NCBI RefSeq assembly: GCF_041053055.1
Contig: NZ_CP163443.1
Location: forward strand, 1,488,001 to 1,552,000
Source of the DNA: Streptomyces sp. R41
GTDB lineage: Bacteria; Actinomycetota; Actinomycetes; Streptomycetales; Streptomycetaceae
Length of the DNA: 64,000 nucleotides
Direction: 5' to 3'
Positions within the stretch are counted from its first letter, which is position 1. Each line of letters starts with the position of its first letter. The notes below the pieces were generated by a model. It ran no database searches, was not told the DNA's origin, and saw only the letters and a list, made by a program, of their open reading frames with translations. The position numbers were made by a program, and so were the translations under genes. Shown piece after piece: positions 55,811 to 63,944 of the stretch.

Positions 55811-57190
55811 ATGAGACACCTCCGCGGACTCGATGCACGGCCCTTCGCGTGCATCGCCTCGGCCCACCCCATGCTGCCGTGGCTCACCGGTGCGGCCGTC
55901 ATGGGCCTGTCCGGTAACCGTGGCGCACGCCGAGCCGCGCTGCGCGGCGCTGGCTCACTGGCCCTGGCCTCCGCTGCCGTCGGCATCGCCGCCAAGTCGG
56001 CCTCCAGCCACCGATTTCTGCCTCGGCCCGCCACCCGGGCGTTGCCGTCCGGGCATGCGGCCGCCGTCGCGGCTTTCGCAACCGCCGTCACGTTGGAGTC
56101 GCCCTGGCTGGGCGCCGCGCTCATCCCCCTTGCCACGGCAGCCGCCGTCTTTCGCGCCCGCACCGGCACGCGTTCGCCCGGTGATGTTCTCGCCGGCGCC
56201 GTTCTCGGGGTCAGCGTCGCGACGGCGACTTGCCGTTGGTGGCCGCTGCACGTGGACGAGCCCGCCGACGCAGCCCGGCCGAACGTCCGTGTCCCCGCGC
56301 TTCCCGCAGGCCGAGGGCTGATCGCGGTCGTCAACAGCGACGCGGGCGGCGACACCCCGGCTGAGGCCGAACTGCGGATCCTCTTGCCGATGGCGGACAT
56401 ACGGCTCTGTGAGAGTGGCGTCGACCTGCACCTGGTGCTCGACCAAGCCGCCAAGGACGTGGTCGCCCGGGGTGGCGCGCTCGGCGTCGTCGGCGGCGAC
56501 GGGACGGTCAACGCGGCAGCCGTCCGGGCCACCGAGAGCGGACTGCCACTGGCCGTGTTCCCCGCCGGCACCCTCAACCACTTCGCCGCCGACCTTGGCC
56601 TTGCGACCCTGAAGTCCACTGCCGACGCCGTGGAGGCGGGTTGCGGCGGAGCCGTCGACCTCGGCCGGGTCACCTCCGCAGACGGTGCCAGCACGTACTT
56701 CCTCAACACCTTCAGTATCGGCGTCTACCCCGAACTCGTCCGGGCCCGGGAAGCCCGCGAGAGGCGCCTGGGCAAGTGGCCCGCCCTGTGCATCGGCCTG
56801 CTCCGCGTCCTCGCCGGCGGCACCCCCAGCCAGGTCACCGTCGACGGGCGGCACCGGCGGCTGTGGCTGCTCTTCGTCGGCAACAGCCGCTACGACCCGC
56901 CCGGCTTCGCGCCCTCCTACCGCCGCAGCCTCAACGACGGACTCCTCGACATCCGCACCGTCGACGGCATCCACCCCTTCGCCCGCACTCGGCTCGTCAC
57001 CGCCTTCCTCACCGGAACCCTCGCCCGCTCCCGCGTCTACCAGGCCACCATGGTCACCCGGCTGCGGATCGACGGAATGGGCGAGGAAGAGGACTACACC
57101 CGCGACGGCGAAGTAAGCCCGGGCGCCGACACACTCCACCTCGACAAGGCGACACGTGTGCTCACCGTCTACCTGCCGCCACCGCAGTGA
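55811..57190 (+). CDS. PAP2-like domain fused to diacylglycerol kinase domain
   Basis: 459 residues from the ATG at 55811. The first roughly 170 residues resemble a PAP2 phosphatase (KSASSHRFLPRPATRALPSG carries the C1 Lys and the C2 PSGH), but the third motif reads RTGTRSPGDVLAG, lacking the catalytic His of the usual HYPxDV. The second half is a DAGK catalytic domain with GVVGGDGTVNAAA, PLAVFPAGTLNHFA and the DGLLDIRTVDG end. It should phosphorylate a lipid such as diacylglycerol or a sphingoid-like alcohol, with an inactive or altered phosphatase half. Confidence 0.88.
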   Translation: MRHLRGLDARPFACIASAHPMLPWLTGAAVMGLSGNRGARRAALRGAGSLALASAAVGIAAKSASSHRFLPRPATRALPSGHAAAVAAFATAVTLESPWLGAALIPLATAAAVFRARTGTRSPGDVLAGAVLGVSVATATCRWWPLHVDEPADAARPNVRVPALPAGRGLIAVVNSDAGGDTPAEAELRILLPMADIRLCESGVDLHLVLDQAAKDVVARGGALGVVGGDGTVNAAAVRATESGLPLAVFPAGTLNHFAADLGLATLKSTADAVEAGCGGAVDLGRVTSADGASTYFLNTFSIGVYPELVRAREARERRLGKWPALCIGLLRVLAGGTPSQVTVDGRHRRLWLLFVGNSRYDPPGFAPSYRRSLNDGLLDIRTVDGIHPFARTRLVTAFLTGTLARSRVYQATMVTRLRIDGMGEEEDYTRDGEVSPGADTLHLDKATRVLTVYLPPPQ

Positions 57191-57325
57191 CGCCGTTGGC
57201 GGGGTGGCGCTCTTCGAGCGTTCTGCCTGCTCAACGGCTTCGGGGTCAGGGAAGGGGCAGGCCGGTGTTTGAGTTCCAAGAGATGGGCTACACAACGGAG
57301 GCGTCCGACGGCCGTCCTGGACGAA

Positions 57326-57360
57326 GGCACCGGAGGGTTGAGCTCACAGCTCCCGGTGCC
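57326..57360 (-). terminator. Stem-loop after ANTAR gene 1
   Basis: GGCACCGG (57326-57333) pairs with CCGGTGCC (57353-57360), with an additional pair or two after a bulge. It lies 22 bp past the stop of the ANTAR gene and is homologous to 61334-61365. Confidence 0.6.
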
Positions 57361-57381
57361 GTCCGCTGGGAACGCATGCCG

Positions 57382-57672
57382 TCACCGCCGGTCCGCCAGA
57401 TGGAGGCGCCGCAACTCCCGCCGTAGCTGTTCCGGGAGCGCGTCGTCCTTCGTCGTGGCGACCGGAGCGGCGGCCACGTCCCGGAGCTTGACGTTGCAGT
57501 GCTGCGATACGTCCACCAGCAGGTCCCAGGCCCGCTCACTGGAACATGGTGCCAGGGCCATCACCATGCCGCGCGCCTGGTCGATCACCGCACGGCTCGC
57601 CAGCGCGCGGCCCAACTGCTCGTTCCTGGCGCGAGCAAGAGGACCATGGCGCTCTGCCTCCTCGGTGGAGGG
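57382..57672 (-). CDS. ANTAR-domain regulator 1 (start unclear)
   Basis: The conserved part encodes ASRAVIDQARGMVMALAPCS, SERAWDLLVDVSQHCNVKLR and then DVAAAPVATTKDDALPEQLR, nearly identical to the protein at 61388-61747 (over 80 percent by eye across about 65 residues). ANTAR domains bind RNA hairpins, but no GAF or receiver sensor is attached. Upstream of about 57672 the frame stays open into non-homologous sequence without a good start or Shine-Dalgarno, so the 5' end may be lost or scrambled. Confidence 0.6.
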   Translation of the reverse strand, partial: PSTEEAERHGPLARARNEQLGRALASRAVIDQARGMVMALAPCSSERAWDLLVDVSQHCNVKLRDVAAAPVATTKDDALPEQLRRELRRLHLADRR

Positions 57673-57838
57673 GCCACTCTCGGCGGCGGGTGAGTTGCGG
57701 CTCGCCCCTGGTGCCTTCAGCAGCGCCTTGTCGCGGGCGGACTTGGCGTACGCCGACCCGACGGTCGCACCGTCCGGCGAAAGAAATCCAGGCGGCGCCC
57801 GTGGGCGGGGCGGGACCCGTACCGACGTCAATGAGGGG

Positions 57839-58183
57839 TCATATGTGCTGCCCGTAGTACTTGCCGAGCTGCTCAAGGTAGCGGGGGTCGCCGGTGTGCT
57901 TGTCCTTGTCGAACTCGGGTGCGTCCTTGATCTCGTCCTTGGTGCGGTCGACATAAACTTTTTCCTCGGCGGTGTCGATGCGCGTGATGGTCCCGGCCGG
58001 GAGAAGCACGTGCTTGCCGAAGATCCAAGCACCGGTGTCGACGACGAGGTGGGCGGCGCCGACATCGTCGGAGTGCTTGTCGATCTTGCCGATGCTGCCA
58101 TCGGTCGCCTCGACCTTGAAACCGATCAGATCGGTTCCCGTCTGATATCCCAACGCCGGGTGGTTAGCCCTAAATGCTTTCAC
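57839..58183 (-). CDS. PRC-barrel protein 1
   Basis: 114 residues from the GTG at 58183. The PRC-barrel core reads TDLIGFKVEATDGSIGKIDK, then HLVVDTGAWIFGKHVLLPAG with TITRIDTAEEKVYVDRTKDE. It resembles the protein at 60771-61118. Such domains act in RNA processing or photosynthetic complexes; small stand-alone copies are typical of actinomycete stress regions, with no proven role. Confidence 0.88.
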   Translation of the reverse strand: MKAFRANHPALGYQTGTDLIGFKVEATDGSIGKIDKHSDDVGAAHLVVDTGAWIFGKHVLLPAGTITRIDTAEEKVYVDRTKDEIKDAPEFDKDKHTGDPRYLEQLGKYYGQHI

Positions 58184-58441
58184 TCACAACAGAATCCCTT
58201 CCTTTGCGTGACGCGAAGAGAAGACTGCACTGATTCGTCTGTGAATCCATTTCTGAAACCGGGCGAGGGGAAGTTGAGAGGGCAACGGCTTCTGGTGACG
58301 ACGGGGACGGACGTGCGAGAGGTGCTGCCTTGGCTCTACTTCTTGCCCGTGCGACAGAAACCGGTCGCAGATGGCCTCCAGCAGGTCCCGGACGGGGCTG
58401 GAGACCATCTGCCATTAAGTGGCCGTGCCTCAATCAGGGGG

Positions 58442-58648
58442 CTACTGGTTCCGCCCGCCGCCAGTGCCCTTCGACCTGCTCTCACCAGGCTGGCCCTGCT
58501 GCTTGGTCTGCTCCTGCAGGCGCCGGGCCTGCTCCTGAAGCTTCTGACGCTCCTGCGGGTCGGTCGTGCGCTCCGCAGCTTCGGTCAGCTTCTGGGCCTT
58601 CTCGCGCATCTGCTGTGCTCGGTTGCCGGATTCGCCTGCGGCGCTCAT
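58442..58648 (-). CDS. Small hydrophilic coiled-coil-like protein (DUF6381-like)
   Basis: 68 residues from the ATG at 58648 with AGGAG 5 nt upstream (a GTG at 58654 is an alternative). Helical and highly charged: NRAQQMREKAQKLTEAAERT, then DPQERQKLQEQARRLQEQTK, with a Gly/Gln-rich tail. Similar short proteins are frequent beside streptomycete stress genes; the role is unknown. Confidence 0.8.
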   Translation of the reverse strand: MSAAGESGNRAQQMREKAQKLTEAAERTTDPQERQKLQEQARRLQEQTKQQGQPGESRSKGTGGGRNQ

Positions 58649-59256
58649 AGTCACTCCTTGGACTGTCGGGAAGAGCGGGCCCCATCAGCCAATCAGCACC
58701 CGATCACCCCCGCATCCTGAACCGTCACCGTGCGCAATCACCGCAGGCCCGCCGCTCCAGGAGACGGTCGTGGAAAGGTCGCATGACGTGCGTCTTCTGT
58801 TCGCGTGCGCCCGGGATGGGTAAACCGACCAAGACGCCGGGCCCGCTGAGGGCAGCTCACGCGGTGATCACCTTGCGGGTTCATCATGCGTCGCCCCGGA
58901 AGCGGTCGGTACGGTCGCCGCCCCGGCGGCCGGGCGCACCCGGTCATCGACAGTCCCTCGGGGACAACACTGAACCAAAGAGCGCACGAAAAAGCCCACC
59001 GGGAGAGCGCGAAGCGGGCAACTCACACCCCAGTAGCGAGAATCCGGTCATGTGCGCCTCGACGAGGGGCCCGCAGTGATCGGCTGGACGGGTCGAGAGA
59101 GCCGGGCCGGGGTCGGGTGCTGAGTAGGCGGTCGAAGAAGCACCGGTATTGACGCAGGGCCAGGCGCTCGCCCTACACCTGGAGCGTCGTCGACGAAACA
59201 GACCTAATGTGGAAATTCGGACGGCAGGTTCCTCTCCTCGGAAGGGACGACCGGCT
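58649..59256. other. Intergenic region between small hydrophilic protein and Asp23 operon
   Basis: 608 bp with several open frames of poor codon bias and no family match. The last 100 bp (59150-59256) are relatively AT-rich and probably hold the Asp23 operon promoter, with GGAAGGGA before the ATG. Confidence 0.45.
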
Positions 59257-59745
59257 ATGACCGATACCGGACAGCAGAACCGGCCCGAGAACTCCGGCGC
59301 CGAGTTCACGGGGGACAACCTCAGGAAGAACGTCGGCGCGAAGCGCGGCGGCGAGCCCGGCACCCGGGGCCGGACCACCATCGCCGACGGTGTAGTCGAG
59401 AAGATCGCCGGAACGGCAGCCCGTGATGTGGTCGGTGTCCACGCGATGGGCAGCGGAATCTCCCGGGCCTTCGGCGCCGCGCGGGAACGCGTACCCGGCA
59501 CCACCAAGTCCGTCTCGCGCGGGGTCAAGGTCGAAGTCGGCGAGACACAGACGGCCATCGATCTGGCGATCGTTGTCGACTACGGCGTCTCCATCACGGA
59601 TGTGGCGGGCGCCGTGCGGGAGAGTGTGATCTCCGCCGTCGAGTGGATGACGGGCCTGGAAGTCGTCGAAGTCAACGTGGCGGTCAGCGACGTGAAGCTT
59701 CCCGACGAGGAGGACGAAGAGGAAGAGCCGTCACGGCTGCGGTAG
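59257..59745 (+). CDS. Asp23/Gls24-family envelope stress protein
   Basis: 162 residues from the ATG at 59257. Core: RGRTTIADGVVEKIAGTAAR, GVKVEVGETQTAIDLAIVVD, then SVISAVEWMTGLEVVEVNVA, ending in a strongly acidic tail (DEEDEEEEPS). It is a paralogue of the 48893-49387 protein. It is the first gene of a three-gene operon with a small membrane protein and a third, divergent Asp23-like protein, resembling the AmaP/Asp23/GlsB organisation of envelope stress loci. Confidence 0.93.
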   Translation: MTDTGQQNRPENSGAEFTGDNLRKNVGAKRGGEPGTRGRTTIADGVVEKIAGTAARDVVGVHAMGSGISRAFGAARERVPGTTKSVSRGVKVEVGETQTAIDLAIVVDYGVSITDVAGAVRESVISAVEWMTGLEVVEVNVAVSDVKLPDEEDEEEEPSRLR

Positions 59746-59774
59746 CCGACCGGCGGTACAAGAAGGAGGGCACG

Positions 59775-59966
59775 ATGAGCATGGCCGTGGTGGGCTTGGT
59801 TGCCGGGATGGCGCTCGCCTTCGCCGGGTACTTCGGCGGCTTCGGGGCTTTTCTCCTGGTGGCGGCGCTGGGCGCCGGCGGATTCGTCGCCGGGCGGTTC
59901 CTGGACGGTGACCTGAAGCTCGGCGGCTTCTCCCGAACCCGCGAGCGCGTCGACCGGCGACGGTGA
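59775..59966 (+). CDS. Small glycine-rich membrane protein of Asp23 operon
   Basis: 63 residues with AAGGAGG 6-8 nt before the ATG at 59775. Two hydrophobic segments (AVVGLVAGMALAFAGYFG and FLLVAALGAGGFVAGRFL) precede a polar Arg-rich end. It lies between two Asp23-type genes, as DUF2273 or AmaP-like anchors do in other Gram-positives, so it probably anchors them to the membrane. Confidence 0.85.
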   Translation: MSMAVVGLVAGMALAFAGYFGGFGAFLLVAALGAGGFVAGRFLDGDLKLGGFSRTRERVDRRR

Positions 59967-59969
59967 CCA

Positions 59970-60422
59970 GTGACAGAGACAGAGGCCGCCGCCAACGCGG
60001 TGCCGGCAGGCGGCCGCGGTGCGACCAGTGTCGCCGATCGGGTCGTCGCGAAGATCGCCTCCCAGGCGGCTCGCGAGGCACTGCGCGGATTCAGCGAGTC
60101 CGCCCATCTCGTCCCTCCCGGCCGTTCGAAGCCGCACGCGACGGTATCGGTGCGGCCCGCACCTGAACGCGAAAGAGCTTCGCGAGGCGCTGCCGACACG
60201 GGCGCCGCCGAGCGGAGGACCGTGCTCGGTCAGGCGCGGGTGCACATCGCGGTGGAGCTGGGCTACCCGTCCGACATCGGCGCGCAGTGCGGTGCGGTCC
60301 GCCGCGCAGTCGCCGCGAAAGTCAGCGGCTTGGCAGGCATGGACGTGCAGCAGGTCGCGCTGTCCGTCGAGTGGCTGCATTCGGTGCACACGCGCGGCAT
60401 AGGCCGGGAAAGGACGAGTTGA
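59970..60422 (+). CDS. Divergent Asp23/Gls24-like protein
   Basis: 150 residues from the GTG at 59970, 3 nt after the preceding stop. The N-terminus reads GATSVADRVVAKIASQAARE, as in Asp23 proteins. The core ARVHIAVELGYPSDIGAQCG and VSGLAGMDVQQVALSVEWLH keeps the fold, but an Arg/Ala-rich insertion of about 30 residues separates the halves. Co-translated with the membrane protein upstream. Confidence 0.85.
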   Translation: MTETEAAANAVPAGGRGATSVADRVVAKIASQAAREALRGFSESAHLVPPGRSKPHATVSVRPAPERERASRGAADTGAAERRTVLGQARVHIAVELGYPSDIGAQCGAVRRAVAAKVSGLAGMDVQQVALSVEWLHSVHTRGIGRERTS

Positions 60423-60499
60423 GCGGGCAGGAGCCGGAGCCCGCCACCCAGCGTGTGCCGACCAGCAAAACCGAGCAGGCCACTACGGCAGGCACGACC

Positions 60500-60585
60500 G
60501 GATAGGACGCAGCACGTCCAGCAACCGCGACTTGCCGCACCCTTCCGCAGGTCCCAGCACCGCCAGGCGGGGGCATGTCCCGGCA
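60500..60585 (-). pseudogene. Remnant of a DUF3631 plasmid/AICE primase-helicase
   Basis: The minus strand reads CPRLAVLGPAEGCGKSRLLD followed by VLRP. LAVLGPAEGCGKSRLLEVLE is the characteristic Walker A stretch of DUF3631 proteins found on actinomycete plasmids and integrative elements. No more of the gene is left. The rest of the 348-bp gap (60423-60770) shows nothing else. Confidence 0.55.
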
Positions 60586-60770
60586 TCAGCGCCGTTGTCT
60601 CCGAGCCCGTGTGGCTTGGCCTCCCCGGCCTGGTGCGGTCACTTTCGCAGTCACGCCCTCAAGCGCGGGCCGCGGCAGAGTCATCGGCCCGGCGCCCTGG
60701 TTCGCCCCGGTGCCGGTTCAGCCGGAGGTCGCCGGACGAACCACCACCGAGGCAGTCAAGCACTGCTGGG

Positions 60771-61118
60771 TCAGGCGAGCGGACGCTGATAGTAGGAGCT
60801 CAAACGCTGGTGATAGTCCGGGTCTCCCAGATGCTTATCCGGGTCGAACTCAGGCGCACCCTTGATCTCTTCCTTCGTCCGGGACACGTAGACCTTCTGC
60901 TCAGGTACCTCCACGCGCTTGATGGTGCCGGCAGGCAGCAGTACCTGCTTGCCGAAGATCCATCCACCGGTGTCCACCACAACATACGCTGAGCCAGCTT
61001 CGTCGGAATGCTTGTCGATTTTCCCGATGCTGCCGTCAGTGGCTTCCACCGTGAAACCGATCAGGTTGATTCCCGCATTGTGGCCGGCGGTCGGATCGTA
61101 ACCCCATACGTCGCTCAC
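60771..61118 (-). CDS. PRC-barrel protein 2
   Basis: 115 residues from the GTG at 61118, with GAGGAGG 8 nt upstream. Core: INLIGFTVEATDGSIGKIDK, VVVDTGGWIFGKQVLLPAGT, then VYVSRTKEEIKGAPEFDPDK. It is close to PRC-barrel protein 1 (57839-58183) across the whole length. The N-terminal 18 residues are unrelated. An ANTAR gene lies 270 bp upstream on the same strand. Confidence 0.9.
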   Translation of the reverse strand: MSDVWGYDPTAGHNAGINLIGFTVEATDGSIGKIDKHSDEAGSAYVVVDTGGWIFGKQVLLPAGTIKRVEVPEQKVYVSRTKEEIKGAPEFDPDKHLGDPDYHQRLSSYYQRPLA

Positions 61119-61333
61119 GAAATATTCCTCCTCGAAAATCTCCAAGAAAACGCGGCAGGCTTCTATTCGCCGAACTGACGTCGGCTGGGTCCCCCCATCG
61201 GACTTAGCCAAACATTCGGGCCGGTCTCCCGCAGATCGGCAGATGTCCGAAGAGGGCGCGCACACGGAGACGGTTTGCCATCAAAAGAGTTGGGATACTC
61301 GACGGAGCGTCCCATGGCCAAGCGCGGACAAGT

Positions 61334-61365
61334 GCACCGGGGGGTTGAGCTCACAGCCCCGGTGC
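61334..61365 (-). terminator. Stem-loop after ANTAR gene 2
   Basis: GCACCGGGG (61334-61342) and CCCCGGTGC (61357-61365) around a 14-nt loop, 22 bp past the ANTAR stop. Homologous to 57326-57360. Confidence 0.75.
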
Positions 61366-61387
61366 CGTCCGCTGGGCGCGCGTGCCG

Positions 61388-61747
61388 TCATCTCCGGTCT
61401 GCCGCGTGAAGGCGCCGCAGCCCCCGGCGCAGCTCCCGCTGTATCGGTTCCGGGAGCGTCTTGTCCCTCGTCGTGGCGACCAGGGCTGCAGCCACGTTCC
61501 GGAGTTTGACGTTGCAGTGCTGCGATACGTCCACCAGCAGGTCCCAGGCCCGCTCGCTGGAACACGGTGCCAGGGCCATCACCATGCCGCGGGCCTGGTC
61601 GATCACCGCTCGGCTCGCCAGCGCCTGCTCCAACTGCTTGTTCTTGGCGCGTAGTTCGACGACCTCGGCCAGCAAAGCCGCATCCCTCGCCGAAACCACA
61701 GCCGTCAACAGAGGCTGTTCTTCATGGGGCGTGGTCAGCTGGTGCAT
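61388..61747 (-). CDS. ANTAR-domain regulator 2
   Basis: 119 residues from the ATG at 61747. A short helix (LLAEVVELRAKNKQLEQALA) leads into the ANTAR fold ASRAVIDQARGMVMALAPCS, then DLLVDVSQHCNVKLRNVAAA. It is a full-length version of the protein at 57382 and shares its terminator sequence. It probably regulates an RNA hairpin target; without a sensor domain its activity may depend on a partner. Confidence 0.88.
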   Translation of the reverse strand: MHQLTTPHEEQPLLTAVVSARDAALLAEVVELRAKNKQLEQALASRAVIDQARGMVMALAPCSSERAWDLLVDVSQHCNVKLRNVAAALVATTRDKTLPEPIQRELRRGLRRLHAADRR

Positions 61748-61782
61748 GGTGCGTACCTCACAACGCAGTCATCGTGCCCATG

Positions 61783-61877
61783 GGCGTTCAGCGGCGCGCC
61801 AGCTGCCTCTCCCCGGCTGCACCGGGCTGAGGCGTTCAGCGGCGCGCCAGCTGCCTCTCCCCGGCTGCACCGGGCTG
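61783..61877. repeat. Tandem duplication of 48 bp
   Basis: 61783-61830 and 61831-61878 are almost identical, each beginning GGCGTTCAGCGGCGCGCC and passing CTGCCTCTCCCCGG. The unit is exactly 16 codons. It spans the stop of the PRC-barrel 3 gene (stop at 61836-61838), so the copy beyond the stop repeats its C-terminal coding sequence. Confidence 0.9.
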
Positions 61878-62192
61878 GTAGGGCAGGCCGTAGTGTTTGA
61901 AGATCGCTTCCTCCTGCCCGGCGGGCAGCACGTCGTCGGTGCCGATCGAGGGAGCTTGCTTCACCAGCGTTCTGACATAGCCGACCTTGAGATAGCCCGG
62001 CCCGGCGATCGCGTCCTCGATGGGGACGAAGAGCAGACGGTGCCGGGTGGGCAGTCCGGTCCGCACCGTGGCCATGGCCGGTTCATCGGTGGTGGTGTCC
62101 ACATAGACCGCTTCGAGCACACCGATCTTGTGGCCCTCGGTGTCGACGACGTCGCGGTTGCGCCATTCGCGGACGTCGGCTGCGTGAATCAT
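61836..62192 (-). CDS. PRC-barrel protein 3
   Basis: 118 residues from the ATG at 62192, overlapping the ANTAR stop (ATGA). Core: VREWRNRDVVDTEGHKIGVL and VYVDTTTDEPAMATVRTGLP. It is of the photosynthetic-reaction-centre H-subunit barrel type and differs from the other two PRC proteins. Its C-terminal QPGAAGERQLARR is the unit duplicated just past the stop. Confidence 0.88.
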   Translation of the reverse strand: MIHAADVREWRNRDVVDTEGHKIGVLEAVYVDTTTDEPAMATVRTGLPTRHRLLFVPIEDAIAGPGYLKVGYVRTLVKQAPSIGTDDVLPAGQEEAIFKHYGLPYQPGAAGERQLARR

Positions 62193-62590
62193 GACCTTCC
62201 CTTTCCGGACGGCTCATCCGCCGGTGGTGAGTCGCACCCCCGGTCTTCCGCGTAGAGCCGCCGCAGTGCGCGCCGAAGCGCCCGCTGCATCCGCCACGAA
62301 AGCGGCTCCCCCTCCCAGGCGGCGACCAGAGCCGCAGCCACCTCCGGAAGTTTGGTGTTGCACTGCCGCGAGATGTCCATCAGCAGGTTCCTGGCCGGCC
62401 CCCGGCGGCAGGGGGCCAGGATCATCACCATGCCGCAGGCCTGGTCGACGACCGCACGGGCGGCCAGCGACCGCCGCAGCTGATCGATCTCAGCGCGCAG
62501 CGCCACGACATCCTGACCCGCCGAGTTCTCTACCGAGGCCTCGGCTCGCAGATCCCACCAATCCTCTGGGAGCATGGTTGTGCGATGCAT
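62189..62590 (-). CDS. ANTAR-domain regulator 3
   Basis: 133 residues from the ATG at 62590 with GGAGAGG upstream. The ANTAR core is AARAVVDQACGMVMILAPCR, then NLLMDISRQCNTKLPEVAAA, more divergent from ANTAR 1 and 2 than they are from each other. A short coiled segment precedes it. Translationally coupled to PRC-barrel protein 3. Confidence 0.88.
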   Translation of the reverse strand: MHRTTMLPEDWWDLRAEASVENSAGQDVVALRAEIDQLRRSLAARAVVDQACGMVMILAPCRRGPARNLLMDISRQCNTKLPEVAAALVAAWEGEPLSWRMQRALRRALRRLYAEDRGCDSPPADEPSGKGRS

Positions 62591-62673
62591 GGCATCTACC
62601 TCTCCACGATTTCCACGCATCCGGCGTGGCTGAAGCCGCCCCGGAACCTCTGGATGTCAGGCAACTTCACAGG

Positions 62674-62952
62674 TCACCCGCGGCGTTCGCGGTCCCGCCG
62701 GTCCTCGCCCCTCCAGCGCGCCCGGTGCTGACGGCTGTAGCGACGGTCCCAGCGGTCCTGACGATCCCGGCGGTTCTCGTAGTCCCGGTACTCCCCGAGA
62801 TCGGACCCGTCACCACGGATCCAGCCCCCGCCACCACCGCGGCCATACCGGGTGGCGCCGAAGACCAGCACGGCCGCGGCCACCCACCAGAGGGGATTGA
62901 GGAAGCCGAGGCCGAACAAGACCACGATCAGGACGAGAAGCAGAACGAACAC
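62674..62952 (-). CDS. Small hydrophobic protein with Arg/Asp-rich tail
   Basis: 92 residues from the ATG at 62952. The N-terminal 40 residues are membrane-spanning (MFVLLLVLIVVLFGLGFLNP, then LWWVAAAVLVFGAT). The rest is a charged tail with repeating DR/RD/RR (YENRRDRQDRWDRRYSRQ). It resembles the protein at 63668-63853, and short hydrophobic proteins of this type (LWWVAAVLL signature) are induced by stress in streptomycetes. Confidence 0.82.
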   Translation of the reverse strand: MFVLLLVLIVVLFGLGFLNPLWWVAAAVLVFGATRYGRGGGGGWIRGDGSDLGEYRDYENRRDRQDRWDRRYSRQHRARWRGEDRRDRERRG

Positions 62953-63336
62953 GGCGGGCCTCCCCGGGAGCGGAACCAGGCATCACTGCCGGGGACTGGG
63001 GCCTGTGCGAACAGCGTAACCCTGCCCAGAGGTTGCGGATAGCGCCCCATGTAACGGTCTTCTACCTGGTGCAGATGGCCACTTGCCGTCTGTTCAGGGA
63101 GTGCGGCGAGGGCTACCGTGCACGGTACGGCCCGAGCCCCCGGCAGCGTCGATCACCTCTCGCGCTCCTTCGAGGGCGCACCTCGCGCATCGGTGCCGGA
63201 ACCTGCCCCGCCACCAACGGGCCGCTCCCGCACTCGCCGTCGCTACGCGATCCTGACGCAGCCTCGATGCGCCCCAAGCGGGCACCGTCCATCTGCTGCC
63301 CGCCGCGCCGCACACATTTCACGACAGGCGACACAC
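62953..63336. other. Intergenic region
   Basis: 384 bp between divergent small-protein genes; no supported gene, although open frames are present on both strands. Nothing else is recognised. Confidence 0.4.
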
Positions 63337-63549
63337 ATGTACGCGCTGATCGTTCCGGCTTCGACGCCCTTCGTCCTGCTCGCCACCGTGCTGGCCCTGT
63401 CCTGGTGGGAGGACCGCATCCTGCCGGCGCCGCCGGCCGAGCCGGTCGACGCTCCCGCCGAGGCTCCGTTTGCCCCAGCGGCCCCTGCCCAGCTCGCAGA
63501 ACTCCCCCGTGCCGACACTACGTTGACAAGGGAAGTTGCCAGGCGTTGA
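63337..63549 (+). CDS. Small single-pass membrane protein with Ala/Pro tail
   Basis: 70 residues from the ATG at 63337. One hydrophobic helix (YALIVPASTPFVLLATVLAL) is followed by SWWEDRILP and an Ala/Pro-rich linker. No strong Shine-Dalgarno (GACAGG about 9 nt before). No family recognised. Confidence 0.55.
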   Translation: MYALIVPASTPFVLLATVLALSWWEDRILPAPPAEPVDAPAEAPFAPAAPAQLAELPRADTTLTREVARR

Positions 63550-63667
63550 CTGACAGCACGGCGTAGGGCTATGCCGCTCCGGATCACTCGGGGCGACGCA
63601 TTCCACCTTCCCGCTTCGCCCAGACCCCGCGGAACACAGGAAATCCCCGCGATCTGGAGGCCCGGCG

Positions 63668-63853
63668 ATGATCCTATGGATTCTTCTCTTTCTGCTGATC
63701 CTGGTGGTGTTCGGGTTCGGCTTCACCATGCAGGCCCTTTGGTGGGTCGCCGCCGTCCTGCTGGTCGTCTGGCTCGTCGGCTTCGCGATGCGCGGACGCG
63801 GCGGGGGCAGGCGTGGCGGTGGCGGCCGCCGGTACGGGCGCAGTCGCGGGTAG
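63668..63853 (+). CDS. Small hydrophobic membrane protein
   Basis: 61 residues from the ATG at 63668 with GGAGG about 10 nt upstream. Two hydrophobic stretches (MILWILLFLLILVVFGFGFT and LWWVAAVLLVVWLVGFAM) and a Gly/Arg tail. Related to the protein at 62674-62952. It lies 91 nt upstream of the CsbD start, suggesting joint stress induction. Confidence 0.85.
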   Translation: MILWILLFLLILVVFGFGFTMQALWWVAAVLLVVWLVGFAMRGRGGGRRGGGGRRYGRSRG

Positions 63854-63944
63854 TCCACACCAGGCGCTCTCCCGCCCGCGGGAATGGCGGCTTGTACGGC
63901 AATCACGCGCGGGAGCCCATCCAGCGAATGAGCAGAGGACAACC

